Of a stretch of 64,000 nucleotides of DNA, positions 17,837-26,962 are shown piece after piece. Each line of letters starts with the position of its first letter. Position 1 is the stretch's first letter. This stretch comes from Tissierella simiarum (lineage in GTDB: Bacteria > Bacillota > Clostridia > Tissierellales > Tissierellaceae). The position numbers were made by a program, and so were the translations under genes. Where the stretch lies: positions 23,720 to 87,719 of the forward strand of contig NZ_JAHLPM010000015.1 in assembly GCF_018917865.1 (NCBI RefSeq). Direction: 5' to 3'. The notes beneath the pieces were generated by a model, which had not been told where the DNA came from, made no database searches, and saw only the letters and a list, made by a program, of their open reading frames with translations.

Positions 17837-17880
17837 AAATTATAGGAGCAGCATTTAGCTGCTCCTATAATTTATTTTAT
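17837..17880 (+). terminator. terminator after trpP
   Basis: A 16-bp stem (17837-17852 with 17858-17873) around ATTTA, followed by an AT-rich, T-rich tail. Confidence 0.85.
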
Positions 17881-17999
17881 TATCTTTGAATTGTATATCT
17901 ATAGTATATACTTTATCATAATTTAGAGTTGATAAAATATATATTAGGTCTATGATATAATTAATGGTAAATGATTAACTAAAATTATAGAGGTGATCT

Positions 18000-20900
18000 A
18001 TGTTTAACATAAATGATAACATGCTATTAGATAGAGCAGCAAACTATGCTTCCTTTGTTAATGGAAAAAAATATTATAAAGAAGGAAGAGTATATGAGTT
18101 GAGATCTAATGAAAAACGTGAATATTTTCAGGGGACAGTTAGGGGAAGTTTAGATTACCAAGTTTCTGTAAAATTTGACCATACAGGTGAGCTAATGACT
18201 TCACATTGTACATGTCCTGCCTATAATCAGTATAAAGGATATTGTAAACATATAATTGCCCTTCTTATATGTATAATGAAGTTGGATTTATCAAAGGATA
18301 CGAGGGAGAAAGATGAAGGAAGTGTAAGAAATATAATAAGCTTTTATAGACATAGAAATGAAATTGAGAAAACACCAATAAATATAGAATACAACTATGA
18401 ATTTAGTCTAAATTCATATGATGGAATAGAAAGGGCCTCCTATTTAAATTTAAGAATAGGAGAAGATAAATTATATGTAGTAAAAAGTATGAAAAACTTT
18501 TTTGAAAAACTAGAATATGGAGAAGAAATAGAACTCGGAAAAAATTTTACTTTTTCACCTTATAAACATACATTTAGAAATGAAGATAAAAAAGTCATAA
18601 ATTTTTTAAGCCTCTTATATGAAAATTACAAAGAAAATTATTCAGGATACAACAATCAAAGTATCTTTAGAAATAGGAGAATGTTACTTACACCTACTGC
18701 ATTAAAAAGATTTTTTAACCTTATGGAAGGAAGAAATTTCAATACTTATATTATGAATGAGAAATATGAAAATACGACTATAATAGAAAAAAGTTTACCT
18801 TTAAATATGGAAGTTACAGGAGGAAAAACTGGGCTAATAATTAAGATGGGTTGTGATGAAGATGTAGTACCCCTTACTTCTGACGGAAAGTATTTTTTTA
18901 GTAGTAATAAAATATATAAACTTCCAGAAGACCAAAGAAATAATATAATCCCTCTTTATAATGAAATAATCTTTAAAAGAAATGGAACTTTAAAAATAAC
19001 TGACAATTATAAAGAAACTTTTATCTCTGAAGTTTTACCTAATGTAAAAAATTCGTTAAATTTAAGTATCGATAAAAAGATAGAAGAAGCTATATACAAT
19101 CCAGAATTTGAATGTGAAATTTATTTAGATAAACAAGAGGATATAATTGAAGGTAAAATTAAATTTATATATGGGAATATAGTTATAAATCCCTTTAGTT
19201 CTAAGGAAATTGAATATAAGGACAAAAAAACAATATTATTGAGAGATGTTGAAAAGGAAAGATATATTCTTGAATTATTAGAAGAAAGCGAGTTCAAAGT
19301 TTTAGACGGTATAATATATATGGATAGAGAAGAAAAAATATTTGATTTTGTATATAATATTATTCCTAAACTTCAAGAATATTGTAAAATATATTATTCA
19401 GACAGCCTAAAGAACCTTAATATTAGAGATTCATCATATTTCACAGGAGGTATTAGTCTGACTAATGATTGGGATATGTTAGAATTTGATTTTGAAATAG
19501 AAGGAATCGATATTTCAGAATTAGATGAAATATTTAAATCTTTAAAAGAAAAGAAAAAATATTATAGATTAAAAGATGGTTCTTTTTTAGCTCTTGATAA
19601 TAGAGAATTAGAACATATGGGAAATATAGTAGAATATCTTGGTATAAGTAAAAAAGATTTTGAAAAAGAGGCTATATTAGTTCCAAAATTTAGAGCAATA
19701 TATCTAGATAAATACTTGAAAGAAAATAACTTAGATTTTGTTAAGAAAAATATAAATTTTAAAAAACTTGTTCAAGATATAAATGAACCAGAAGAAATTC
19801 AATATGAAATACCAAAAGAATTACAAAATGTTCTAAGAGACTATCAAAAATTTGGGTTTAAATGGCTTAAAACTCTATCTCAATATGGATTTGGAGGAAT
19901 ATTAGCTGATGATATGGGTTTGGGAAAGACTCTTCAAATTATTACATTTCTATTATCGGAGAAAAATGAAAAAGGACAAAGCCCTTCTATTGTAATAGTA
20001 CCAACATCTTTAGTATATAATTGGGAGGCGGAAGTCCATAAATTTGCTCCTAGCCTTAAAATGTTAATTGTTACAGGGAGTAAGGCAGAGAGAAGTGAAC
20101 TGATTAATGAGGTAGAAAATTATGATATAGTAATAACTTCTTATCCTCTTATTAGAAAGGATATAGAACTTTATAAAGATTTAAGCTTTAGATATTGTAT
20201 ATTAGATGAAGCACAGCACATAAAAAATTATAAATCTTTAAGTTCAAAATCTGTTAAGAAGATAAAGGCTGGTAATTACTTTGCTTTAACGGGTACACCT
20301 ATGGAAAACTCATTAATAGAATTATGGTCTATATTTGATTTTTTAATGCCTGGATATTTACTATCTAATGGAAAATTTATAGAAAGATATGAAAAGCCTA
20401 TTTTTAGAGAACGAGATAATAAAGTCCTTAAAGATTTAAACAACCATATAAAACCTTTTATTCTGAGAAGGCTTAAAAAAGATGTATTAAAAGAACTTCC
20501 AGAGAAGATAGAACAAAAAGTTTTAGTAGAAATGACCATGGAACAAAAGAAGTTGTATCTTGCATATCTAAAAGCAATTAAAGGAGAAATAGAAGAAGAA
20601 ATAACTCATAACGGTTTTGGAAGAAGTCATATAAAAATTTTGTCAGGACTTACAAGACTTAGGCAAATATGTTGTCATCCTGAAACCTTTATTACTGATT
20701 ATGAAGGAGAAAGTGGGAAGTTAAACTTCCTTGAAGAAGTGTTGGTAGATGCTATTGAAGGTGGTCATAGAATACTTGTATTTTCTCAGTTCACTAGTAT
20801 GTTAAATATTATAAAAGGAATGTTAGAAGATAAAGATATAGAATATATGTACCTTGATGGTTCCACAGATATAAAGCAAAGAGGAAATTTAGTAAGAGAT

Positions 20901-21236
20901 TTTAATGAAGGAATAGGAAGTGTATTTTTAATTTCTTTAAAAGCAGGAGGAACAGGATTAAACTTAACTGGTGCAGATATGGTAATACACTGTGATCCTT
21001 GGTGGAATCCAGCAGTAGAAGAACAAGCAACGGATAGAGCTTATAGAATAGGACAGAAGAATACAGTACAGGTTATGAAACTTATAACTAAGGGAACTAT
21101 TGAAGAAAAAATCTTTAATCTTCAAGAGAGAAAGAAAGAAATGATAGATAAGGTCATAACAGAAGGAGAAACTCTTGTATCTAAATTAAGTGAAGAAGAA
21201 ATACGGTTTTTGTTTGATTTGAAACCTAATGATTAG
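18000..21236 (+). CDS. SWIM zinc finger / SNF2-family helicase
   Basis: A 1078-residue Swi2/Snf2 ATPase. Order: SWIM finger CTCPAYNQYKGYCKH (about residues 64-78, the CxCxnCxH pattern), a long bacterial SNF2-associated region, SNF2 motor with ADDMGLGKT (about 634-642) and DEAQHIKN, and helicase C-terminal half with SLKAGGTGLNLTGADMVIH and ATDRAYRIGQ. The protein probably remodels nucleoprotein or RNA polymerase complexes (HepA/RapA-like), function unproven. The GAGGTGATCT site sets the start. Length is normal for this clostridial family. Confidence 0.92.
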   Translation: MFNINDNMLLDRAANYASFVNGKKYYKEGRVYELRSNEKREYFQGTVRGSLDYQVSVKFDHTGELMTSHCTCPAYNQYKGYCKHIIALLICIMKLDLSKDTREKDEGSVRNIISFYRHRNEIEKTPINIEYNYEFSLNSYDGIERASYLNLRIGEDKLYVVKSMKNFFEKLEYGEEIELGKNFTFSPYKHTFRNEDKKVINFLSLLYENYKENYSGYNNQSIFRNRRMLLTPTALKRFFNLMEGRNFNTYIMNEKYENTTIIEKSLPLNMEVTGGKTGLIIKMGCDEDVVPLTSDGKYFFSSNKIYKLPEDQRNNIIPLYNEIIFKRNGTLKITDNYKETFISEVLPNVKNSLNLSIDKKIEEAIYNPEFECEIYLDKQEDIIEGKIKFIYGNIVINPFSSKEIEYKDKKTILLRDVEKERYILELLEESEFKVLDGIIYMDREEKIFDFVYNIIPKLQEYCKIYYSDSLKNLNIRDSSYFTGGISLTNDWDMLEFDFEIEGIDISELDEIFKSLKEKKKYYRLKDGSFLALDNRELEHMGNIVEYLGISKKDFEKEAILVPKFRAIYLDKYLKENNLDFVKKNINFKKLVQDINEPEEIQYEIPKELQNVLRDYQKFGFKWLKTLSQYGFGGILADDMGLGKTLQIITFLLSEKNEKGQSPSIVIVPTSLVYNWEAEVHKFAPSLKMLIVTGSKAERSELINEVENYDIVITSYPLIRKDIELYKDLSFRYCILDEAQHIKNYKSLSSKSVKKIKAGNYFALTGTPMENSLIELWSIFDFLMPGYLLSNGKFIERYEKPIFRERDNKVLKDLNNHIKPFILRRLKKDVLKELPEKIEQKVLVEMTMEQKKLYLAYLKAIKGEIEEEITHNGFGRSHIKILSGLTRLRQICCHPETFITDYEGESGKLNFLEEVLVDAIEGGHRILVFSQFTSMLNIIKGMLEDKDIEYMYLDGSTDIKQRGNLVRDFNEGIGSVFLISLKAGGTGLNLTGADMVIHCDPWWNPAVEEQATDRAYRIGQKNTVQVMKLITKGTIEEKIFNLQERKKEMIDKVITEGETLVSKLSEEEIRFLFDLKPND

Positions 21237-21268
21237 GTGAAATTAAATGATATTATAGAAAAGAATAA

Positions 21269-21314
21269 AAAAGAAGGATAAGGGAGTAGATTTTTACTCT
21301 ATTATCCTTCTTTT
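21269..21314 (+). terminator. terminator after the SNF2 gene
   Basis: AAAAGAAGGATAA pairs with TTATCCTTCTTTT, with an inner GAGTA/TACTC stem. The T-run is the end of the stem. Confidence 0.75.
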
Positions 21315-21444
21315 CGTTATGTTCAAACAGAAAATATGTGATAAGATAAACTTGTATTATTAAAGATTAAGCCAAGTTTAGAAAAGATATAATCCTGTTA
21401 AGATAATATTATTTTATATGGAAATTGTACGAGGGGATGATATA

Positions 21445-21597
21445 GTGAAAAAAGTAAAAAAGAAAGCAATAAAGAAAAAAAGGAAAAATAAAATTATAAA
21501 GAAGATAATAAAGAAAATAAGGAAAGAAAAAGGGAACAAAATAGTAGTAAAAAAAATAAAGAAGAAGATTATAAAGAAAAATAAAGGAAATAAATAG
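21445..21597 (+). CDS. very basic lysine-rich microprotein (50 residues)
   Basis: A GTG start with GAGGGGAT nine bases upstream opens a 50-codon frame (an in-frame ATG at 21418 is a weaker start). By my count 26 of 50 residues are Lys and two Arg, with Ile/Val spaced between (VKKVKKKAIKKKRKNKIIKK and onwards); only one acidic residue. Such a chain could bind nucleic acid or act as a membrane-active helix, but there is no family match I can name. The opposite strand is a low-complexity Phe/Ile frame that is clearly a shadow. Confidence 0.55.
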   Translation: MKKVKKKAIKKKRKNKIIKKIIKKIRKEKGNKIVVKKIKKKIIKKNKGNK

Positions 21598-21687
21598 AAG
21601 TTCAATAGGGTAGAAAATATTTACGGCAAAGTTTATACTATATTTAATAGGATTATATATTATTTTTTAAGATAAAAGGAGAAAAAA

Positions 21688-22188
21688 ATGAGATATTTAA
21701 TAAGAGAAAAGATATTCACCTTTGCTGATAAATTTGTAATCAATGATGAAAATGGACGTTCTCATTATGAGGTTGTAGGAAAGATATTGTCCATAGGTAA
21801 TAAGCTTAATATATATGATATGAATGGTAGAAATGTTGTTTATATTGAACAAAAGGTTCTTAGATTTTTACCAGAATATTTGATATATAGAGAAGGAAAA
21901 ATTATAGGAAAGATAAATAAGGAATTGACCCTTTTTAGACCGAGATTTAGAATAGAAAGTTCTTATGGAAACTTTACTATAGATGGTGATGTGTTCCATC
22001 ATAATTTTAATATATTAAAAAATGGAAGACCTGTTTCATGGATAAGTAAAAAGTGGGTTAGTTTTTCAGATACTTATTCTGTAGATATTTCTGATGGAGA
22101 GGATCATGCTTTTATATTAGCTATTGTTATTGTTTTAGATCAAATATTCTATGATAATAAAAATAGGAATTCTAATAATAATATGTAG
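21688..22188 (+). CDS. LURP-one-related (LOR/YxjI-like) protein
   Basis: A 166-residue protein of the LURP-one-related family, a tubby-like beta-barrel of unknown cellular role. Typical segments: RYLIREKIFTFADKFVINDE at the start, GKILSIGNKLNIYDMNG, and a closing hydrophobic helix AFILAIVIVLDQIF. AAAAGGAG lies before the ATG. It follows the lysine-rich microprotein gene by 90 bases. Confidence 0.8.
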   Translation: MRYLIREKIFTFADKFVINDENGRSHYEVVGKILSIGNKLNIYDMNGRNVVYIEQKVLRFLPEYLIYREGKIIGKINKELTLFRPRFRIESSYGNFTIDGDVFHHNFNILKNGRPVSWISKKWVSFSDTYSVDISDGEDHAFILAIVIVLDQIFYDNKNRNSNNNM

Positions 22189-22288
22189 TAGAATACTTTA
22201 ATCTAATAAACGTAAAGTTGACAAAGTATGTCCAATAACTTAAACTAGAGTTGATTGTTTTAAATCGTTATATAAAAATTGAATATAA

Positions 22289-22458
22289 GGATTGTTGGTG
22301 TAATCTTATAGAAGATTACTTAAAAGGGAAACTCGGTGAAATTCCGATACGGTCCCGCCACTGTAATGGATAGAAGCTTATCATACCACTGTGTAGAAAC
22401 ATGGGAAGGGATAAGATTCGTTATGCCTAAGTCAGGAGACCTGCCAACGATAACAATG
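22289..22458 (+). promoter_or_regulatory. cobalamin (B12) riboswitch
   Basis: Conserved core segments in order: GGTG near 22297, AAAGGGAAACTCGGTG (from 22323), CCCGCCACTGTAATGG (from 22354), CCACTG, and the B12 box AAGTCAGGAGACCTGCC (22429-22445). The ends (ATTGTTGG and CCAACgataACAAT) can pair as P1. It is followed by a terminator, so B12 would switch expression off. The nearest downstream genes are sucC and sucD, an unusual target. Confidence 0.92.
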
Positions 22459-22531
22459 CTGTTTATTACTCACGCGGATGAGGAGGTGTTATTAAAACTT
22501 AGTAGATTTATTCTGCTAAAATTAGTGATGC

Positions 22532-22558
22532 CCTTTCTATCTTTAGAAAGGTTTTTTT
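22532..22558 (+). terminator. expression-platform terminator of the cobalamin riboswitch
   Basis: CCTTTCT pairs with AGAAAGG and is followed by seven T. Confidence 0.8.
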
Positions 22559-22568
22559 ATTGTATAAT

Positions 22569-22597
22569 AGCCAGCTTATAGCTGGCTTTATTTTTTA
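22569..22597 (+). terminator. second terminator between the riboswitch and sucC
   Basis: AGCCAGC pairs with GCTGGCT around TTATA, followed by TTATTTTTT. It has no obvious antiterminator and could separate sucC from the riboswitch transcript. Confidence 0.75.
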
Positions 22598-22649
22598 TAA
22601 TTTTATCTATTAATTATTATTTAAACTTTAAATGAATGGAGGAGAAAAA

Positions 22650-23810
22650 ATGAATATTCATGAGTACCAAGCAAAAGAGATACTGAAGAAATATGGGATA
22701 CAAGTACCCAGAGGTAAGGTCATATTTACACCTAAAGAAGCTGAAAAAGCAGTATGGAAAGTAGAAAGTGATATTGCAGTTGTAAAAGCACAGATCCATG
22801 CAGGGGGTAGGGGAAAGGCAGGGGGAGTAAAAATTGCTAAAAGTATAGATGAAGTGTTGATGTACACTAAGGAGCTTCTAGGCAAAAGATTAGTTACCCA
22901 TCAAACTGGATCAGGAGGTAAAGAAGTAAAGTGTTTGTTAATCGAAGAAGGCTGTGACATTGAAAAAGAGTACTATATGAGCTTCGTTTTAGATAGAGAA
23001 ATATCTAGAATTGTTTTTATTGCATCAGAAGAAGGTGGAACAGAAATTGAACAGGTAGCAGAAAATGCTCCAGATAAGATTTTAAAAGAAATTATTGATC
23101 CTGCAATAGGTCTAACTCCTTTCCAAGCACGACGTATTGCTTTCGGAATAAATATTCCAGATAAGGTTATTAACGAATTTGTACAGCTATCATTAAATTT
23201 ATATCGTTGTTTTATAGAAAAAGATTGTATTATGGCTGAGATTAATCCGCTTATAATGACAATGAATGAAAAATTAATTGCGTTAGATGCAAAACTAAAT
23301 TTTGACGCTAATGGATTATATCGTCAAGAAGATATAGTAGCTTATCGAGACTTAGAGGAGGAAGATGAAAAAGAAATTGAAGCATCAAAATATAATCTTT
23401 CTTATGTATCACTAAATGGAACAATTGGTTGCATGGTAAATGGTGCAGGTCTTGCCATGGCTACAATGGATATTATTAAGTATTATGGTGGAGAACCAGC
23501 CAATTTTCTTGATGTTGGAGGCGGAGCAACAGAAGAAAACGTGAAGGCTGCCTTTAAAATTATTCTATCAGATAAACGAGTGAAAGGGATATTTGTTAAT
23601 ATATTTGGTGGTATTATGAAATGCGATGTTATAGCAAAGGGCATTGTAGAAGCTGCTAAAGAAGTAAGAGTACGAGTACCAGTTGTAGTTCGTCTTGAAG
23701 GAACTAATGTATTGAAAGGAAAAGAAATATTAAATACATCGGGATTAAATATTGTAGCTGTAAATTCTATGGATCATGGTGCTGAAAAAATTGTTGAATT
23801 GGTTAAATAG
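22650..23810 (+). CDS. sucC: succinyl-CoA synthetase, beta subunit
   Basis: A 386-residue ATP-grasp subunit. Start [20 protein letters not shown] and the glycine-rich [15 protein letters not shown] are diagnostic, as are [21 protein letters not shown] and the C-terminal FLDVGGGAT and [10 protein letters not shown]. With SucD it interconverts succinyl-CoA and succinate with formation of ATP or GTP. The ATG at 22650 has GGAGG seven bases upstream and is preferred over one at 22632. It lies downstream of a B12 riboswitch with two terminators between. Confidence 0.93.
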   Translation: MNIHEYQAKEILKKYGIQVPRGKVIFTPKEAEKAVWKVESDIAVVKAQIHAGGRGKAGGVKIAKSIDEVLMYTKELLGKRLVTHQTGSGGKEVKCLLIEEGCDIEKEYYMSFVLDREISRIVFIASEEGGTEIEQVAENAPDKILKEIIDPAIGLTPFQARRIAFGINIPDKVINEFVQLSLNLYRCFIEKDCIMAEINPLIMTMNEKLIALDAKLNFDANGLYRQEDIVAYRDLEEEDEKEIEASKYNLSYVSLNGTIGCMVNGAGLAMATMDIIKYYGGEPANFLDVGGGATEENVKAAFKIILSDKRVKGIFVNIFGGIMKCDVIAKGIVEAAKEVRVRVPVVVRLEGTNVLKGKEILNTSGLNIVAVNSMDHGAEKIVELVK

Positions 23811-23827
23811 AAGGGAAGGGATATAGA

Positions 23828-24730
23828 ATGAGTATATGGATTGATAGGAATACAAAGGTAGTTGTTCAAGGAATAACGGGTTCAACAGCTATATTTCATA
23901 CTAAGGAAATGCTAGAGTATGGAACTAAAGTAGTAGGAGGTGTTACTCCGGGTAAAGGAAGAACAATAATAGAGGGAGTACCAGTATTTAATACGGTTAG
24001 AGAAGCGGCTAAAGAAACTGGAGCAAATGTTTCTATTATTTATGTTCCAGCTCCTTGGGCAGCAGATGCAATTATGGAAGCTGTTGATGCTGAATTAGAT
24101 ATGGCTATTTGTATAACAGAACATATTCCAATACAGGATATGATAAAAGTTAAAAAATATATGGAAGGAAAAAAGACTCGATTAATAGGACCTAATTGTC
24201 CAGGAATTATTACGCCTGAAGAATGTAAGATAGGAATTATGCCTGGATATATTCATAAAAAGGGCAATATAGGGATAGTATCTAGATCTGGAACATTGAC
24301 TTATGAAGCAGTTCATCAGCTAACACAAAAGGGAGTTGGTCAGTCTACAGCTGTTGGAATTGGAGGAGATCCTATAAATGGAACCAACTTTATTGATGTA
24401 CTAAAGGCTTTTGATAAAGATGAAGATACCCATGCAGTTATTATGATCGGTGAAATTGGAGGTACAGCAGAGGAAGAAGCAGCTTTATGGATAAAAGAAA
24501 ATATGTCAAAGCCTGTAGTAGGATTTATTAGTGGTCGGACAGCTCCAAAGGGAAAACGCATGGGTCATGCAGGAGCAATTATTTCTGGTGGAAAAGGGAC
24601 AGCAGATGAAAAAATACAGATTATGAAAAAATGTGGAATTGAAGTTGCTGATACACCTGCTATAATAGGCGAAACCCTTATTAAAGTTTTAAAGGAAAGA
24701 GGTATGTGGAATAAAAGTTATAAAGTTTAG
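23828..24730 (+). CDS. sucD: succinyl-CoA synthetase, alpha subunit
   Basis: A 300-residue CoA-binding subunit: N-terminal [29 protein letters not shown], and the phosphohistidine site [14 protein letters not shown] with His247. It starts 17 bases after sucC, behind AAGGGAAGG, so the two subunits come from one mRNA. Length is standard. Confidence 0.94.
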   Translation: MSIWIDRNTKVVVQGITGSTAIFHTKEMLEYGTKVVGGVTPGKGRTIIEGVPVFNTVREAAKETGANVSIIYVPAPWAADAIMEAVDAELDMAICITEHIPIQDMIKVKKYMEGKKTRLIGPNCPGIITPEECKIGIMPGYIHKKGNIGIVSRSGTLTYEAVHQLTQKGVGQSTAVGIGGDPINGTNFIDVLKAFDKDEDTHAVIMIGEIGGTAEEEAALWIKENMSKPVVGFISGRTAPKGKRMGHAGAIISGGKGTADEKIQIMKKCGIEVADTPAIIGETLIKVLKERGMWNKSYKV

Positions 24731-24802
24731 TATTAAATTACTGTAGTTAATAAATTCAACATATTCTCATTTTCAAGTATGACAATAAAGACTAAATTAA
24801 AA

Positions 24803-24847
24803 AAATGCCATTATCTTATTTTTTATAAAAGATAACGGTATTTTTTT
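24803..24847 (+). terminator. terminator after sucD
   Basis: ATGCCATTATCTT pairs, with one mismatch, with AAGATAACGGTAT, then seven T. Confidence 0.8.
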
Positions 24848-24958
24848 ATTTAAAATAGAAAATTTGGGGTAAGAATATATGAAGAGGTATATTTTTATTA
24901 CAAAATTAAAGGAATCACAGTATTTAAAAATAAGGATATGGAGGTATAAAGGCTAAAG

Positions 24959-26785
24959 ATGAACGATGATAACAATTTTGATAAAAAGAAATGGCTTGTT
25001 TACTATATTTTAGCCATGCTAACAATAACGTTTGTATTTAATGGATACCTTAAGCAAAAGCTTATTCAAAATGTAAGTTATAGTCAGTTTGTTAAATTTG
25101 GTGAACAAGGAAAAATTGCTTCAGTAGTAGTAGATAGTGATGAGATTATATTTCAAGTTAAATCTGAGAATAAAAAAGCTCTTGAGCTATATAAATCTAA
25201 TAATATGCAAGATCCAAATCTTGTTAATAGACTAGAAGAATGGGGAGTTGAAGAGTATACTTCAAAAAGCCAGAAAGTTTCTATAGCCCAATACTTCCTG
25301 ACAAACTGGATTATACCAATAATATTTATTATGGTGATATGGAGCCTTATTTCTAAAAGTATGAGTAAACGTATGGGTGGCAATGCTATGAACTTTGGCA
25401 ATAAAGTAGGAAAGATTTATGCTGAGAATCAGACAAAAGTTACCTTTGAAGATGTTGCAGGTCAAGATGAAGCTAAAGAATCATTAGAGGAAATAGTAGA
25501 TTTTATTAAAAATCAAGATAAATATAAAAAAATTGGTGCAAAACTTCCAAAGGGAGCATTACTTGTTGGTCCTCCTGGAACTGGAAAGACATTACTCGCT
25601 AAGGCTATTGCAGGAGAAGCAGACGTACCCTTCTTTTCTATTTCAGGTTCAGAGTTTGTTCAGATGTTTGTTGGAATGGGAGCTGCAAGAGTTAGAGATT
25701 TGTTTAAGCAAGCACAGGAAAAATCACCATGTATAGTATTTATCGATGAGATCGATGCTATTGGTAAAAGACGTGATAGTTCAGGTATGGGAGGAAATGA
25801 TGAAAGGGAACAGACTTTAAATCAACTTCTAACAGAGATGGATGGCTTTGATTCTTCCAGTGGTGTTGTTATTTTAGCAGCTACTAATCGTCCAGAAATA
25901 TTAGATCCAGCTCTTTTAAGACCAGGAAGATTTGATAGAAGAATTATTGTTGATAGACCCGATCTTACAGGCAGATTAAAGATATTAGAGGTGCATTCTA
26001 AAAATATTACATTGGCATCAAATGTTAATTTAGAGGAAATTGCAAAAGCTACTTCTGGAGCAGCAGGTGCAGATTTAGCTAATATTGTTAATGAAGCAGC
26101 ACTTAGAGCCGTTAGATTTGGAAGAACACAGGTTATACAGGAAGATTTGATGGAAGCTATTGAAACTGTAATTGCAGGGGCAGAGAAGAAAGATCGTATT
26201 ATGTCTCAATCTGAAAAAGAAGCAGTAGCATATCATGAAGCTGGACATGCAATTGTTGCTGCGATGCTTGAAGATACTGACCCTGTAGCAAAAATAACTA
26301 TTGTTCCAAGAACTATGGGATCTCTTGGATATACTTTACAGTTGCCAGAAAAAGAAAAATATCTTATTTCTAGGGAACATCTTCTTAACAATCTTAGTAT
26401 TTTATTTGGAGGTCGTTCTGCAGAAGAAGTAAAATTTAATCTTGTATCTACAGGTGCATCAAATGACATTGAAAAAGCTACAGAGATAGCTCGTAATATG
26501 GTTACAAGATATGGTATGAGTGAAAAATTTGATATGATGGGTCTTGAAACTCCTAGTGGACAATATATAAATGGGGGTATAAGTAAGAACTATAGTGAAA
26601 CTACAGGAAAGGAAATTGATGAGGAAGTTTTAAAGTTAGTCAAGAATGCCCATGAAATATCTAAAAAAATATTAGTTGAAAATATAGAACTTCTCGATAC
26701 AGTAGCTAGGAGACTTCTTGAAGTTGAAACTATTACAGGAGAAGAGTTCAAAGAAATTGTAGATAATTATTTAAAAAAATCATAG
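24959..26785 (+). CDS. ftsH: ATP-dependent zinc metalloprotease FtsH
   Basis: A 608-residue membrane AAA+ protease. Two membrane helices (about residues 12-31 and 115-133) flank an external domain; the AAA module has Walker A GPPGTGKT (about 204-211), Walker [12 protein letters not shown] and the second region of homology [19 protein letters not shown]; the protease carries the zinc motif HEAGH (about 426-430). It degrades membrane and regulatory proteins. It is a single-gene unit with terminators on both sides. Confidence 0.96.
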   Translation: MNDDNNFDKKKWLVYYILAMLTITFVFNGYLKQKLIQNVSYSQFVKFGEQGKIASVVVDSDEIIFQVKSENKKALELYKSNNMQDPNLVNRLEEWGVEEYTSKSQKVSIAQYFLTNWIIPIIFIMVIWSLISKSMSKRMGGNAMNFGNKVGKIYAENQTKVTFEDVAGQDEAKESLEEIVDFIKNQDKYKKIGAKLPKGALLVGPPGTGKTLLAKAIAGEADVPFFSISGSEFVQMFVGMGAARVRDLFKQAQEKSPCIVFIDEIDAIGKRRDSSGMGGNDEREQTLNQLLTEMDGFDSSSGVVILAATNRPEILDPALLRPGRFDRRIIVDRPDLTGRLKILEVHSKNITLASNVNLEEIAKATSGAAGADLANIVNEAALRAVRFGRTQVIQEDLMEAIETVIAGAEKKDRIMSQSEKEAVAYHEAGHAIVAAMLEDTDPVAKITIVPRTMGSLGYTLQLPEKEKYLISREHLLNNLSILFGGRSAEEVKFNLVSTGASNDIEKATEIARNMVTRYGMSEKFDMMGLETPSGQYINGGISKNYSETTGKEIDEEVLKLVKNAHEISKKILVENIELLDTVARRLLEVETITGEEFKEIVDNYLKKS

Positions 26786-26791
26786 ACTTTT

Positions 26792-26831
26792 AACCCACTT
26801 ATAGTTTTAAGGATAATAGGTGGGTTTTTTT
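26792..26831 (+). terminator. terminator after ftsH
   Basis: AACCCAC pairs with GTGGGTT, followed by a T-run. Confidence 0.8.
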
Positions 26832-26933
26832 ATATATAAAAAGCTTATATTTCTTCCTATTAGATGAAGCTGCCATACCAGCCTTTGTTATACTTGGAAT
26901 AGTGTTAATAATTCAATTAAGGAAAAGAAACTC

Positions 26934-26962
26934 TTGAACAAATCCAAGAAGTATAATATCAT
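26934..26962 (+). promoter_or_regulatory. candidate tRNA-Ala promoter
   Basis: TTGAAC (26934-26939) and TATCAT (26957-26962) with 17-base spacing, ending 11 bases before the mature tRNA. A consensus TATAAT at 26952 has poor spacing. Confidence 0.4.

Noticed and set aside
21414..21605. Minus-strand Phe/Ile-rich 63-residue frame
   Set aside because: It is the low-complexity complement of the lysine-rich microprotein gene and has no ribosome site.
22336..22581. 81-residue frame over the cobalamin riboswitch
   Set aside because: The sequence is fully explained by the riboswitch and its terminator.
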